The notes under the pieces were generated by a model, which saw only the letters and a program-made list of their open reading frames with translations, was not told the origin of the DNA and ran no database searches. From positions 1,232,870-1,296,869 of the forward strand of contig CBDCPZ010000025.1 of the NCBI GenBank assembly GCA_965220465.1: a DNA stretch of 64,000 bases, read 5' to 3'. Made by a program: the position numbers and the translations under genes. This document shows positions 26,790 to 35,732 of the stretch, one piece after another (the first letter of the stretch is position 1; each line of letters begins with the position of its first letter). Source of the stretch: JAHDHW01 sp965220465. GTDB lineage: Bacteria > Bacteroidota > Bacteroidia > Chitinophagales > Saprospiraceae.

Positions 26790-27572
26790 ATGAAAATTCA
26801 GAAACAACCTTACTATAAAACAATGGGCAAAGAAGACGAAGTCTTCACCCATTGTTTTAATAATAAACTTGCGGTTTTACTCAAAGGACCCACGGGTACG
26901 GGTAAAACACGTTTTGTGGAATATATGGCGCATCAACTTGATGTTCCATTGATCACAGTGGCCTGTCATGAAGAAACTTCGGCGACGGATTTGACGGGAC
27001 GGTATATTTTAAAAGGCAACGAAACTATTTGGCAGGACGGTCCGCTCACAACAGCAGTGCGAACTGGCGCCATTATTTATCTGGATGAAATAGCAGAAGC
27101 ACGCCCCGATGTGATTGTGGCGATTCACTCTTTGACGGATCATCGAAGACAACTATTTTTGGATAAGGTGCCTGAGGAAATTTCCGCTGCTGATAATTTC
27201 ATGCTCGTCGCTTCTTATAACCCTGGTTATCAAAGAGGTTTTAAAGAATTAAAACCGTCTACAAGACAGCGATTCGTTTCTTTGGCTTTTGATTATCCGA
27301 TTGAAAAAACAGAACAGGAAATTGTAGAAAAAGAATCTGGACTTGAACATTCTGATACAAAAAAGCTCGTGAAAATAGCTCATAAAATCAGAAATTTAAA
27401 CGAACTGGGTTTGATGGAAACCGTCTCTACCAGATTGGTTGTGGATACGGCAAAATTGATCAAATCCGGTCTCCCAAAAAGGTTGTCCGTCGAGGTCGGC
27501 ATGATCCAACCTTTAACAGATAATGAAGAAACTTTGGAAGCTTTGAAAGATTTGGCAGATATGATGATTTGA
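26790..27572 (+). CDS. norQ: MoxR-type AAA ATPase NorQ
   Basis: 260 aa with Walker A KGPTGTGKTRFVEYMAHQL, Walker B IIYLDEIAEARPDVI, and the sensor region VASYNPGYQRGFKELKPSTRQRF of the NorQ/CbbQ group. NorQ and NorD form an ATP-driven chaperone pair that inserts the non-heme iron FeB into NorB. It starts 9 bases after norB and is followed by the cytochrome c'-like gene. Confidence 0.94.
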   Translation: MKIQKQPYYKTMGKEDEVFTHCFNNKLAVLLKGPTGTGKTRFVEYMAHQLDVPLITVACHEETSATDLTGRYILKGNETIWQDGPLTTAVRTGAIIYLDEIAEARPDVIVAIHSLTDHRRQLFLDKVPEEISAADNFMLVASYNPGYQRGFKELKPSTRQRFVSLAFDYPIEKTEQEIVEKESGLEHSDTKKLVKIAHKIRNLNELGLMETVSTRLVVDTAKLIKSGLPKRLSVEVGMIQPLTDNEETLEALKDLADMMI

Positions 27573-27629
27573 TACTAATTCCGTAATTTTAATATTAGTA
27601 AAAGAAGAATTTTAGTCAAAATCATCTTT

Positions 27630-28118
27630 ATGAAAGCACCGGCCATAGTAATGATTGTATTTTCAACCATACTATTCACCTCATGTGAACAGGCAATAGA
27701 TAATCCTGTTGGAAAAGATGGGTGGCTGAAAGGCAACAAAAAAGAGAAGTTTGAAATAGTCACAAATCATTTAAGGGGTTTTGATATGGCAATGGTAGAA
27801 ACCGGTTATAGGTATCAGGAATTGTACTGGGCAGGAAAAGACAAAAATTGGCAATATGCTGATTATCAAATTAATAAGATTCGCTTAACTATAGAAAATG
27901 GCTTAGAGCGCAGACCCAAAAGAGCCCAATCAGCTCAAAGTTTTTTGAACACTGTTTTACCTGAAATGCAAAAAGCTGTCAATAGCAAAGACCCTGTGCT
28001 TTTTAATAAAAATTTTCTTTTTTTAACAGAAAGCTGTAATTCTTGTCATGCTCAGGAGGAAGTGCCGTTTTTTAATGTTACTCCCCCAACAAACAGGCAA
28101 TCATCAATTAAAAAATAA
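27630..28118 (+). CDS. Cytochrome c'-like lipoprotein in the nor cluster
   Basis: 162 aa. A lipoprotein signal ends LFTSC (Cys19). The mature chain is helix-rich (FDMAMVETGYRYQELYWAGK, then LTIENGLERRPKRAQSAQSF, and MQKAVNSKDPVLFNKNFLFL) and carries one heme-c motif, CNSCH, at residues 136-140 close to the C-terminus. A four-helix bundle with a C-terminal CxxCH is the layout of cytochrome c', a periplasmic heme protein that binds NO and gives tolerance to it in proteobacteria. Family membership is inferred from layout, since no close match can be checked here. Its position between norQ and norD supports a role in NO capture or electron delivery. Confidence 0.6.
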   Translation: MKAPAIVMIVFSTILFTSCEQAIDNPVGKDGWLKGNKKEKFEIVTNHLRGFDMAMVETGYRYQELYWAGKDKNWQYADYQINKIRLTIENGLERRPKRAQSAQSFLNTVLPEMQKAVNSKDPVLFNKNFLFLTESCNSCHAQEEVPFFNVTPPTNRQSSIKK

Positions 28119-28149
28119 AATATTTTAAAAATTAAATCACTGCATTGTT

Positions 28150-29901
28150 TTGGAACTGGATCTAATATTATTTAAAAAAATGATTGGCTTTTACGAAAAG
28201 TGGAAGACCAATAACTCGAAAGAGGAAATTTCCAGGACGATAAATTTGCTGGATATCAGCAGCCGATTGACACTCATTGCACGCGCATTGACCGGTAAAA
28301 ACATTGATATCATGTCCGCAGAAAAGGAAGGAGGATGGAAGGGGGAGGTTTTTTACCTTCCCGCTTCCTTTTCTTTGTTGCCAACGTTTGAAGAAAACCT
28401 GAATTTTTACATTTTCAGGGTTGTTTTTATGAGTCTGCAATGCGAAGAAAATTTGAATTGGAACGGAAAAGACATTGCTCAAACCAATGAGGATTCCCGA
28501 AAAAAGGCATTGGAAATTGCTCCTTTAATTTTACAAAAATTGGAAGAAGAATATCCTCCTGTTGCGCGATTTTATCATTCCATCAAAGTATTATTTGGTG
28601 AAGATCAAAACCCTTATTTTTGGCTGTATGGAAAATATATGGTCAATCGAGATGTTTTTGAAAACGGAAAGGACGATGCTTTTGAAAAAGAAGCTACTCA
28701 AAAAAACACCGTAAATCCTTCGACTGAAATAAAATCTAAACCTGTTGAGGAAGTTGAAATATTAACTGTGGACAAAAAAGCACAGGATGATTATGTGATG
28801 AATCACAATTTTGAAAAGGTTGAAACCGCTGAAGAATTCAACGGCATTTGGAGAGGCTTTGACGGAGATGATAGTTTGGAAGAAGACGCGGACGCACTTA
28901 ATCAATTGAATCTCAAACATTTGGTTCGGACAGACGAAGTAGCCCAATCTATTTATCAGGCGGAGTTTCGCGACTTAGCCAATATTGCCGAAAGTACTGA
29001 ATTGGAAGAAGACGATGTATGCATGACTTACAAAGAATGGGACTATTCCAAAAAAAGATACAAACCGGATTATTGTAAAGTTTATTTGAAAAAAATAAAA
29101 GAAGGCGATTTGAATTATTCTAAAAAATGCCTTTCTGAAAACTCAAAAACACTGAATGAACTACGTCGAAAATTTGCTCAAATCTACCAGCAACGAAAGG
29201 AGGTAAAAAAACTCCCCGATGGCGAAAGCCTTGACATGGATATTCTTGTGGATTGGTTCACCGATATCAAATCAGGAAGAACGCCTTCAGAAAACATTTA
29301 TATTTCGAAAAGGAAAAAAGAATCGGATTTAGCCATTTTATTTTTGCTGGATTTGAGTTTATCCACCGACAGTTTTGCAGATGGCAACCGGGTTTTAGAC
29401 GTTGAAAAACAAGCTGTCATTTTATTTGGCGAAGTCTTAGCGGAGTACGACGTTGACTTTGCGGTGAGCGGCTTTTTTTCAAAAACAAGAAACAATTGCG
29501 TTTATCATACGCTCAAAGGTTTTGGTGAAGATTGGTCAATGGGAAAACAAAGACTCGGTGCTGTTCAGCCGCAAGGTTATACCCGAATCGGACCTGCATT
29601 GCGGCATTCACAAACTCTGGTTGAGGCACATCCTGCAACGCAAAAATGGGTTATCCTGATTTCTGATGGTAAACCAAATGATTATGATAAATACGAAGGA
29701 AAATATGGCGTTATTGATGTCAAACAAGCCTTACGAGAAATGCACGAACGGCACATCAGCACATACGCCATCGCTATCGAATCCATTGCGAGATATTATT
29801 TGCCACAGATGTTCGGCCAAAATCATTACAATATTTTGTCTCACCCCGAAATGTTGGTTCATTCTCTAGCCACACTTTATCGTAGGATAAATAATCGATA
29901 A
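28150..29901 (+). CDS. norD: Nitric oxide reductase activation protein NorD (VWA)
   Basis: 583 aa. The C-terminal 200 residues are a von Willebrand factor A domain with a MIDAS-like site in LAILFLLDLSLSTDSF near residue 399, and TRIGPALRHSQTLVEAHPA and WVILISDGKPNDYDKYEGKY downstream, as in NorD proteins. NorD partners NorQ in maturing NorB. The longest reading starts at a TTG (28150); an ATG at 28180 (MIGFYEKW) is an equally good or better start. It is the last gene of the nor cluster and converges on the carbonic anhydrase gene. Confidence 0.9.
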   Translation: MELDLILFKKMIGFYEKWKTNNSKEEISRTINLLDISSRLTLIARALTGKNIDIMSAEKEGGWKGEVFYLPASFSLLPTFEENLNFYIFRVVFMSLQCEENLNWNGKDIAQTNEDSRKKALEIAPLILQKLEEEYPPVARFYHSIKVLFGEDQNPYFWLYGKYMVNRDVFENGKDDAFEKEATQKNTVNPSTEIKSKPVEEVEILTVDKKAQDDYVMNHNFEKVETAEEFNGIWRGFDGDDSLEEDADALNQLNLKHLVRTDEVAQSIYQAEFRDLANIAESTELEEDDVCMTYKEWDYSKKRYKPDYCKVYLKKIKEGDLNYSKKCLSENSKTLNELRRKFAQIYQQRKEVKKLPDGESLDMDILVDWFTDIKSGRTPSENIYISKRKKESDLAILFLLDLSLSTDSFADGNRVLDVEKQAVILFGEVLAEYDVDFAVSGFFSKTRNNCVYHTLKGFGEDWSMGKQRLGAVQPQGYTRIGPALRHSQTLVEAHPATQKWVILISDGKPNDYDKYEGKYGVIDVKQALREMHERHISTYAIAIESIARYYLPQMFGQNHYNILSHPEMLVHSLATLYRRINNR

Positions 29902-29929
29902 GAACTGACCTAAAATTAAATACCCACGC

Positions 29930-29948
29930 TCCTCTCAGAGGGAGAGGA
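29930..29948. terminator. Weak hairpin between convergent norD and carbonic anhydrase genes
   Basis: TCCTCTC (29930-29936), a 5-base loop, and GAGAGGA (29942-29948). It lacks a T run, so termination is only a possibility. It lies between two stop codons. Confidence 0.35.
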
Positions 29949-29997
29949 ATTGCGCGGATAAAAAGGATTTGAATTTTTACAGATAGCTAGTAAAATC

Positions 29998-30642
29998 TTA
30001 AAAACTCACCATCCCTGTCTTAACATCATACATGGCCCCAACGATATCAATCTCACCATTTTGATACATTTCGTTCAAAACCTGGCTATGCTTTTTGATA
30101 TTTTCAATGGTCAGTTCCACATTTTTAGTTGCCACTTTATTCACAAATTCAATATTTGCTGAACTCCGATCTGTTCCTTCTGGAGTCGAAATAGCATCCA
30201 CAGCGGGCATGATTTTGTCCAACATTTGAGTCAAATTTCCCAGCTTAGCATTATCGCAAGCGCCTTTTACAGCTCCGCAGGAAGTATGTCCCATAACCAC
30301 AATTACTTTTGAACCAGCCAGTTTGCATGCAAATTCCAGGCTTCCTAAGATATCTTCATTTACAAAATTCCCTGCGATTCTTGCATTAAAAATATCGCCT
30401 ACACCCTGGTCAAAAACAACTTCAGTAGGGATGCGGGAATCTATGCAACTAACAATCGTTGCAAACGGATATTGACCAGTGGCTGTTTGGTTGATTTGGT
30501 GGTGTAAATCCCTTTCTAATGGGTTGCCTTCAGCAAATCTTGTATTACCATTTTTGAGTAATTCAATTGCGATTTTAGGAGTTATTTTAGCCTGAGTATC
30601 AGGAGTTTGAGCTATTTGATTGTTAATTTCTGTAGTATTCAT
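29998..30642 (-). CDS. Beta-class carbonic anhydrase
   Basis: 214 aa with the beta-carbonic anhydrase zinc site: CIDSRIP near residue 64 (Cys and Asp/Arg dyad) and VMGHTSCGAV near residue 117 (His and Cys). It interconverts CO2 and bicarbonate. It lies 67 bases downstream of a SulP-family transporter on the same strand, a pairing widely seen in bacteria where SulP proteins carry bicarbonate or sulfate. Cytoplasmic, with no signal peptide. Confidence 0.94.
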   Translation of the reverse strand: MNTTEINNQIAQTPDTQAKITPKIAIELLKNGNTRFAEGNPLERDLHHQINQTATGQYPFATIVSCIDSRIPTEVVFDQGVGDIFNARIAGNFVNEDILGSLEFACKLAGSKVIVVMGHTSCGAVKGACDNAKLGNLTQMLDKIMPAVDAISTPEGTDRSSANIEFVNKVATKNVELTIENIKKHSQVLNEMYQNGEIDIVGAMYDVKTGMVSF

Positions 30643-30709
30643 TGGTTGTGATTTTTTAAGTTAAAAAATGATTTATAAAAGTGGTTTTAAACTTTTCAAG
30701 TTGCAGTAA

Positions 30710-32311
30710 TTAAGCTAAGCTATTAGAAAAGGCATTTTCAATTACCTTACTTTGATTTTTTACACCTTTAATTTTTCGTTCAATTATCTCCAAATCAATG
30801 TCTCTGTACTTTGCATTCGTCTCAAATTCTTCAATAATTTCAATAACATCCTGATCGATATTTATAGATTTAGAACCATCAATGATCACTTTTGAGCCAT
30901 CAGGTATTTGGCTCAAAGCTCTTTGGATAGCAGCTTTATTTATAAAAGTCACATCTTCAGCGAGTTCCAATCTGATAGTATCACCGCTGATATGTTTTTC
31001 AGACTCGAAAAGGAAAGGTTTTTTATAATTGTTGTAAAGGATGTGAAATATTGCTACCACCAAGCCAATTCCGATTCCCATCAAAAGATCCGTAAAAACG
31101 ATCCCCAAAATCGTTACCATGAATGGAATAAAGTGGGACTTTCCAAGCGCATACATTTGTTTGAATAACGCTGGTTTTGCCAATTTATAACCCACCAAAA
31201 ACAGTATCGCCGCTAAACTCGCCAATGGAATCAGATTTAAAATCTTTGGGATGGCCATTGCACAAAGTAGCAAAATAACACCATGAATAATTGCTGACAT
31301 TTTGGTGCGCCCTCCAGACTGAATATTCGTCGAACTTCTTACAATAACTTGGGTAATTGGCAATCCGCCAATCAATCCCGAAATGATATTTCCAACACCC
31401 TGAGCTTTCAGTTCCTGATTTGCAGGAGTTACCCTTTTGAAAGGATCCATTTTATCGGTAGCTTCCAGACAAAGCAATGTTTCAAGACTCGCCACAACTG
31501 CAATGGTAATTCCTGTAACCCAGATTGCAGGATTGGTTATTTGAGTAAAGTCGGGATAAGTAAACTGACTAAAAAATCCGGAAATACTTTCAGGAACAGG
31601 AATAGCAACCACTTGCTCCATTTTGAGTGCAAGTGATGGAATATTTTGAAAAACTAGATTTAAAATAATCCCCAAAGCCACAACTACCAGCGGCCCTTGA
31701 ACGATCTGAAACAATCGGATCTTTTTCATAAAAGGTTGCTCCCATAAAGCTAAAATTAGCATGGAAAGCACAACAATAACTATTGCTCCAGGGCTAATCG
31801 CTTCAAACATGTAATAAAGCTCCGAAAAAGTATTATGCCCATCAGGTTGTGCGAATGTAAGACTGCCTTCATAATCTTTATCGTATCCAAAAGCATGTGG
31901 AATTTGCTTTAAAATAATGATGATCCCAATACCGGAAAGCATTCCTTTTATCACGGATGAAGGAAAATAATAGCCAATAATTCCAGCTTTTGCATAACCC
32001 AACAATAATTGAAAAATCCCTCCGATTACCACCGCCATCAAAAAGACTTCGAAAGCCCCAAGTTCTTGAATTGCAGTCAAAACGATCACTGCAAGTCCCG
32101 CTGCAGGACCGCTTACTCCCAATTGTGAACCACTCAATGATCCAACAACTATTCCTCCTACTATTCCTGCAATAATTCCCGAAAACAAAGGTGCTCCCGA
32201 AGCTAAGGCAATACCTAAACAAAGTGGAACCGCAACTAAAAATACTACGATCGAAGCAGGTAGATCGCTCTTCAAGTTTCCAAAAATTCCATTCGTATTT
32301 TTTATACTCAT
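30710..32311 (-). CDS. SulP-family anion transporter with STAS domain
   Basis: 533 aa. About 12-14 transmembrane segments cover residues 15-420, starting with the SulP entry LPASIVVFLVAVPLCLGIAL and containing GPAAGLAVIVLTAI and the conserved QELKAQGVGNIISGLIGGLP. The C-terminus is a STAS domain (FINKAAIQRALSQIPDGSKV, IIDGSKSINIDQDVIEIIEE). The linked carbonic anhydrase gene suggests bicarbonate as substrate, but sulfate cannot be excluded. The gene is divergent from a TetR regulator, with a 19-bp palindrome between them. Confidence 0.92.
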   Translation of the reverse strand: MSIKNTNGIFGNLKSDLPASIVVFLVAVPLCLGIALASGAPLFSGIIAGIVGGIVVGSLSGSQLGVSGPAAGLAVIVLTAIQELGAFEVFLMAVVIGGIFQLLLGYAKAGIIGYYFPSSVIKGMLSGIGIIIILKQIPHAFGYDKDYEGSLTFAQPDGHNTFSELYYMFEAISPGAIVIVVLSMLILALWEQPFMKKIRLFQIVQGPLVVVALGIILNLVFQNIPSLALKMEQVVAIPVPESISGFFSQFTYPDFTQITNPAIWVTGITIAVVASLETLLCLEATDKMDPFKRVTPANQELKAQGVGNIISGLIGGLPITQVIVRSSTNIQSGGRTKMSAIIHGVILLLCAMAIPKILNLIPLASLAAILFLVGYKLAKPALFKQMYALGKSHFIPFMVTILGIVFTDLLMGIGIGLVVAIFHILYNNYKKPFLFESEKHISGDTIRLELAEDVTFINKAAIQRALSQIPDGSKVIIDGSKSINIDQDVIEIIEEFETNAKYRDIDLEIIERKIKGVKNQSKVIENAFSNSLA

Positions 32312-32334
32312 GATTTTAAAATTTTATTAAATGA

Positions 32335-32342
32335 CAAAGATA
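32335..32342 (-). promoter_or_regulatory. Candidate -7 element of the SulP/carbonic anhydrase operon
   Basis: On the minus strand this reads TATCTTTG, a perfect TAnnTTTG, 23 bases before the SulP start codon. No TTG is found at -33, which could mean regulated or activator-assisted use. Confidence 0.4.
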
Positions 32343-32406
32343 ATTAATCCCATGACCTGTCGGCATTAGGCCAGTTTGACCATTTTATTTTTGAACTTAG
32401 TTTTAA

Positions 32407-32425
32407 GTATCCTGAATCAGGATAC
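32407..32425. promoter_or_regulatory. 19-bp perfect palindrome between SulP and TetR genes
   Basis: GTATCCTGAATCAGGATAC is a perfect palindrome about a central A. Length and location (96 bases from the SulP start, 137 from the TetR start) are right for a TetR-family operator. The link to the neighbouring TetR protein is inference. Confidence 0.55.
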
Positions 32426-32459
32426 CAAATTTGACACACAAATATAAAAAACTTTTTTC

Positions 32460-32480
32460 AATAATAGCAATACTATTATT
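32460..32480. repeat. Second inverted repeat before the TetR gene
   Basis: AATAATAG and CTATTATT flank CAATA (21 bases in all). It is AT-only apart from three bases, so it may be chance, but its place between the palindrome and the TetR gene makes it a possible second site. Confidence 0.3.
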
Positions 32481-32561
32481 TTAAAATGTTTAACTTTAAC
32501 AAAAATTGGTTAAACTTGTTCAAAAAACTTATTACTTTTATAAAAAAAAGATGGACAATCA

Positions 32562-33242
32562 ATGGCAATAGGCATCAAAATCAGTCTTAATGAGAGGCTT
32601 TACCACAGAGATCCTCAAGAAACCTCTCTAGGTCAAAACATTATTAAGCACAGTATCCAACTAATTGATGAAATTGGCTTTGAAGCTTTCAATTTCAAAA
32701 AGCTGGCACTTCAGATGGAATCAACCGAAGCCTCTGTTTATCGCTACTTTGAGAACAAACATTTGCTTTTAATTTATTTGGTTTCCTGGTATTGGGAGTG
32801 GGTGAGTTATTTGATTGATATTAATACGATGAATATTGAAGATCCCAAAAAGAAGCTCAAAATCATCATCAAAACTATCGTCTATGCCTCAAAGGATAAT
32901 CCGTCGATTGAATATGTAAACGAAAGTGTTTTGCACCGTTTGATCATTGCGGAAGGTACCAAGGCTTACCATACAAAAACGGTTGATGAAGAAAATAAAG
33001 ATGGCTATTTTATTAATTATAAAAAGCTGGCCGGAAAGGTTGCTAACGTAATTACGGAACTAAATCCTGATTTCCCATATCCTCATGCGTTGGCGAGTAA
33101 TCTTTTTGAAATGGCCAACAATCACATTTACTTTGCGCTGCATCTTCCAAAATTGACAGATGTAAAAGTAAAAGAAGGCGATTTTAGCGAGGTAGAAAAA
33201 ATGTTGGAATATTTCGCATTTTCCATATTGAAAAGCAAATAA
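32562..33242 (+). CDS. TetR-family transcriptional regulator
   Basis: 226 aa. The N-terminal 70 residues hold the TetR helix-turn-helix: IIKHSIQLIDEIGFEAFNFK, KLALQMESTEASVYRYFENK and HLLLIYLVSWYW. The C-terminal helical domain would bind a ligand, which is unknown. It is divergent from the SulP - carbonic anhydrase operon with a palindrome in between, which suggests it controls that operon and itself. Confidence 0.88.
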   Translation: MAIGIKISLNERLYHRDPQETSLGQNIIKHSIQLIDEIGFEAFNFKKLALQMESTEASVYRYFENKHLLLIYLVSWYWEWVSYLIDINTMNIEDPKKKLKIIIKTIVYASKDNPSIEYVNESVLHRLIIAEGTKAYHTKTVDEENKDGYFINYKKLAGKVANVITELNPDFPYPHALASNLFEMANNHIYFALHLPKLTDVKVKEGDFSEVEKMLEYFAFSILKSK

Positions 33243-33317
33243 CGGGTTCGCTATTTCATAATAAATCAAATTAAGTTGTCAAAAACAAACAAATCTCTGG
33301 CTACTTAATATACTTGT

Positions 33318-33725
33318 TTAAGTCTTCCCTCTAATTTGCTCATCAAGTTCAACAGCTTCAAATAAATACGCTTTCAAAAGATCAACATCAATGCCCTCGA
33401 TATTAAAAAATGTTTTGCTGTAAACTTGTTTTCGATTTCCTTTTTCAAGGTAATCAATGCCATCATGAAGCAAATTTCCTCTGCAAAATCCAAATTGTAC
33501 GCCGTTCATTTTCACATTTCCCCATGGAACGGAAGCTGGCCAAATAAAACAGATTCTTGTGTGTTTTGAAAAATAAGGAACATTGTAAGAAAGCTTTTCT
33601 TTACATTCTGGAATACATTCAAAAACAATTTCCCGAAGATAATCGACGATTACTCTTTCCTTGTCCGGAAGATAGTCAAGAAATTCATCGACATTTTTAA
33701 AATTGACATTTTGCATTTTGCTCAT
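33318..33725 (-). CDS. DUF1801 (YdhG-like) protein
   Basis: 135 aa in the DUF1801 pattern: NVDEFLDYLPDKERVIVDYL, ECIPECKEKLSYNVPYFSKH, and a C-terminal IEGIDVDLLKAYLFEAVELD. Structures of relatives resemble YdhG/iron-chaperone frataxin-like folds, and function is largely unknown. No close neighbour suggests a pathway. It is convergent with the TetR gene. Confidence 0.82.
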   Translation of the reverse strand: MSKMQNVNFKNVDEFLDYLPDKERVIVDYLREIVFECIPECKEKLSYNVPYFSKHTRICFIWPASVPWGNVKMNGVQFGFCRGNLLHDGIDYLEKGNRKQVYSKTFFNIEGIDVDLLKAYLFEAVELDEQIRGKT

Positions 33726-33998
33726 TCCTCGTTTTCCTTTTTTTGCAAGTTATCAAAAGCAGTAAAAAAGTAAAATTAATAAAACATTATACTTTATTAA
33801 CGGCTAAGACATTACTTCTTAGGTAATAATAAAATAGTTTTTGTATAATAAATGATTAGATATTTTGGTTATTCTTACAATTCATTTTGGCTTTGTTTTT
33901 TACAGTAATCGTATCCCATTAAAAACAACTTTCTAAAACTCCGCTTATAAGGCAATTCTACTTTTATTATCCATCAACATTATCAAAAAGCCAGATTC

Positions 33999-35588
33999 AT
34001 GAAACAATTCACTTTCATCATTCTTCTCTTTTCATTATTCATTTCTAACACCGCAAATAGCCAAAACACTCCCAAAGGAATTTCCCCCGATACGATTATC
34101 CAAAACTATCATCGAGTTGATAAAATCCAACCTACAAAAACGGAAGCCTTGATCCGCCTGAAGGTCATGGATTTTAAAAAGAAAGAGCTGGCAGATATTC
34201 CGCTTTGGGTGTATCAAAAAAACACCAATCAATGCTGGCATGGAGTCACTGATGATCGAGGGGAGGCTTATTTCCTTCTCCCAAACGATTCTGATTATTC
34301 TGTCAATGTTGATCAGGAAGTTGATTATCGAAAGTTCAACATACCAAAGGAGAAAGATCTTTCCAAGACAGTTCCAGTCGTTTACATGTCAACCAGGATC
34401 AAAGAAGTAGAAAAAAATGACACCATTTATCAATATCTCACACAAGGCCAAATGCCTACCGCATCGAGAGTTTTGGTGCAAATCAAAATAGCAGATCTGG
34501 ACAATCACCCTTTGTCAAAAGAGGAGCTTTATTTTGTAAGTGAGAAAACTAAAAAAGTTTATCTGGCTTTAACAAATTCCAATGGAAATAGCACGTTGAT
34601 GCTTCCAAAAGGCGACACTTATTGTGTGCATTCCTATGGTTTTCAAGACATTACATGCAAAACTTACGAAGAAAATCCAAACTCACGAACCAGCCGTTTT
34701 GTATTGAATACAATCAGTACTGCTGAATTCAAACAACGAGAAATTGAACGAGCACAACTCCTGGCTCAGCGAGATTCTATCCAACGGTTGCAAAGGCTAC
34801 AAGACTCCATTCGCATAGCTGAAATGGACGGTCATAATTTTTATTTACAGCATCGTTATGCTAAACGAGATTTTGAAAAAATAAAAACTAATGTCGTTAA
34901 AATAGCTTTCAAAGATCAAAAAGAAGTGGCTGAAAACCCAGATTATTATGCCTCAACTAATCAGGAGATCAAAGCCATGCTTTATCGAAACAAAGATCAA
35001 TGGAAGCAAAAAAGAATTGTGGCAAATATCGATTGCAGCATGTACCAATATATCGATGAACTCATGGTCTGGAATTTTACAGACGAAGCAGAACAAGAAA
35101 ATAACACTTATTGGCTTTTCAATGGATTTCAGAATAATTCCAAACCAAGTGATTCAGGAAATGACCGGAGAGGAATATTCTATGTTCCGAATAATGACAT
35201 CGAAGGTTTTTGTAATACCGTTGATAAAATCGTCAATTTCAGCTGTGGTGGCAATCGGCTTGAAAATGTAGTTGAAGCTTTGATTTTAGGTGCAAAAGAC
35301 AAGTCTCCGGACGAAGAATTACTTTTTATCGCCGATAATTACAGCGATGTCAGTGATTTGTACAAACTCAAAGAACTGGAAGTTCCAGTCAGAGTTTTGC
35401 TCACTGCATCAGAATATGGAGTCAATGAACAATACCTAGAAATTGCTTATCGGACCGGTGGGTCTGTCCACACAACAAATGAAGATATTCCTTCAGAAAA
35501 ACTTAGATCGCTGGAAGATGGACAACAACTCCACATTGGTAAATATTCGTATCAATTCTTTAAAGGTAAGTTTTTAAAAATCAGTTGA
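33999..35588 (+). CDS. Secreted protein with Ig-like repeats and a VWA-like C-terminal domain
   Basis: 529 aa. A signal peptide (residues 1-22) is followed by two similar segments of about 100 residues that each look like a carboxypeptidase-regulatory/Ig-like domain (IRLKVMDFKKKELADIPLWV and VQIKIADLDNHPLSKEELYF). A short charged helix with repeated QRDSIQRLQRLQDSIR follows. The C-terminal 200 residues resemble a VWA fold: VANIDCSMYQYIDELM in the MIDAS position, GNRLENVVEAL, and LLFIADNYSDVSDLYKL. The family was not recognised. The stop codon is 4 bases before a heptamer array. Confidence 0.6.
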   Translation: MKQFTFIILLFSLFISNTANSQNTPKGISPDTIIQNYHRVDKIQPTKTEALIRLKVMDFKKKELADIPLWVYQKNTNQCWHGVTDDRGEAYFLLPNDSDYSVNVDQEVDYRKFNIPKEKDLSKTVPVVYMSTRIKEVEKNDTIYQYLTQGQMPTASRVLVQIKIADLDNHPLSKEELYFVSEKTKKVYLALTNSNGNSTLMLPKGDTYCVHSYGFQDITCKTYEENPNSRTSRFVLNTISTAEFKQREIERAQLLAQRDSIQRLQRLQDSIRIAEMDGHNFYLQHRYAKRDFEKIKTNVVKIAFKDQKEVAENPDYYASTNQEIKAMLYRNKDQWKQKRIVANIDCSMYQYIDELMVWNFTDEAEQENNTYWLFNGFQNNSKPSDSGNDRRGIFYVPNNDIEGFCNTVDKIVNFSCGGNRLENVVEALILGAKDKSPDEELLFIADNYSDVSDLYKLKELEVPVRVLLTASEYGVNEQYLEIAYRTGGSVHTTNEDIPSEKLRSLEDGQQLHIGKYSYQFFKGKFLKIS

Positions 35589-35592
35589 TGTG

Positions 35593-35687
35593 GTTTGAAG
35601 TTTGAAGTTTGAAGTTTGAAGTTTGAAGTTTGAAGTTTGAAGTTTGAAGTTTGAAGTTTGAAGTTTGAAGTTTGAAGTTTGAAGTTT
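35593..35687. repeat. Perfect heptanucleotide tandem repeat (GTTTGAA)n
   Basis: 95 bases, 13.6 uninterrupted copies of GTTTGAA. It lies between convergent genes, 4 bases after the stop of the secreted VWA-like gene. It shares the G-T-T-Y-G core with the GTTCGTG array at 7854-7968. Confidence 0.95.
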
Positions 35688-35693
35688 TTTAAA

Positions 35694-35728
35694 CCCGCAA
35701 ACTACAAACCATGAACCGCAAACCACAA
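35694..35728. repeat. Degenerate heptamers of the GTTYG family, opposite orientation
   Basis: On the plus strand the units are CCCGCAA, ACTACAA, ACCATGA, ACCGCAA and ACCACAA. On the minus strand they read as GTTTGCG, GTTCATG, GTTTGTA and GTTTGCG, one to three changes from the GTTCGTG unit at 7.9 kb. They end 4 bases before the stop of the VOC gene. Confidence 0.65.
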
Positions 35729-35732
35729 AATA

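Noticed and set aside
32407..32425. FNR/CRP-type binding site
   Set aside because: The arms (GTATCCTGA) do not match TTGAT or TGTGA half-sites. A TetR operator fits the neighbours better.
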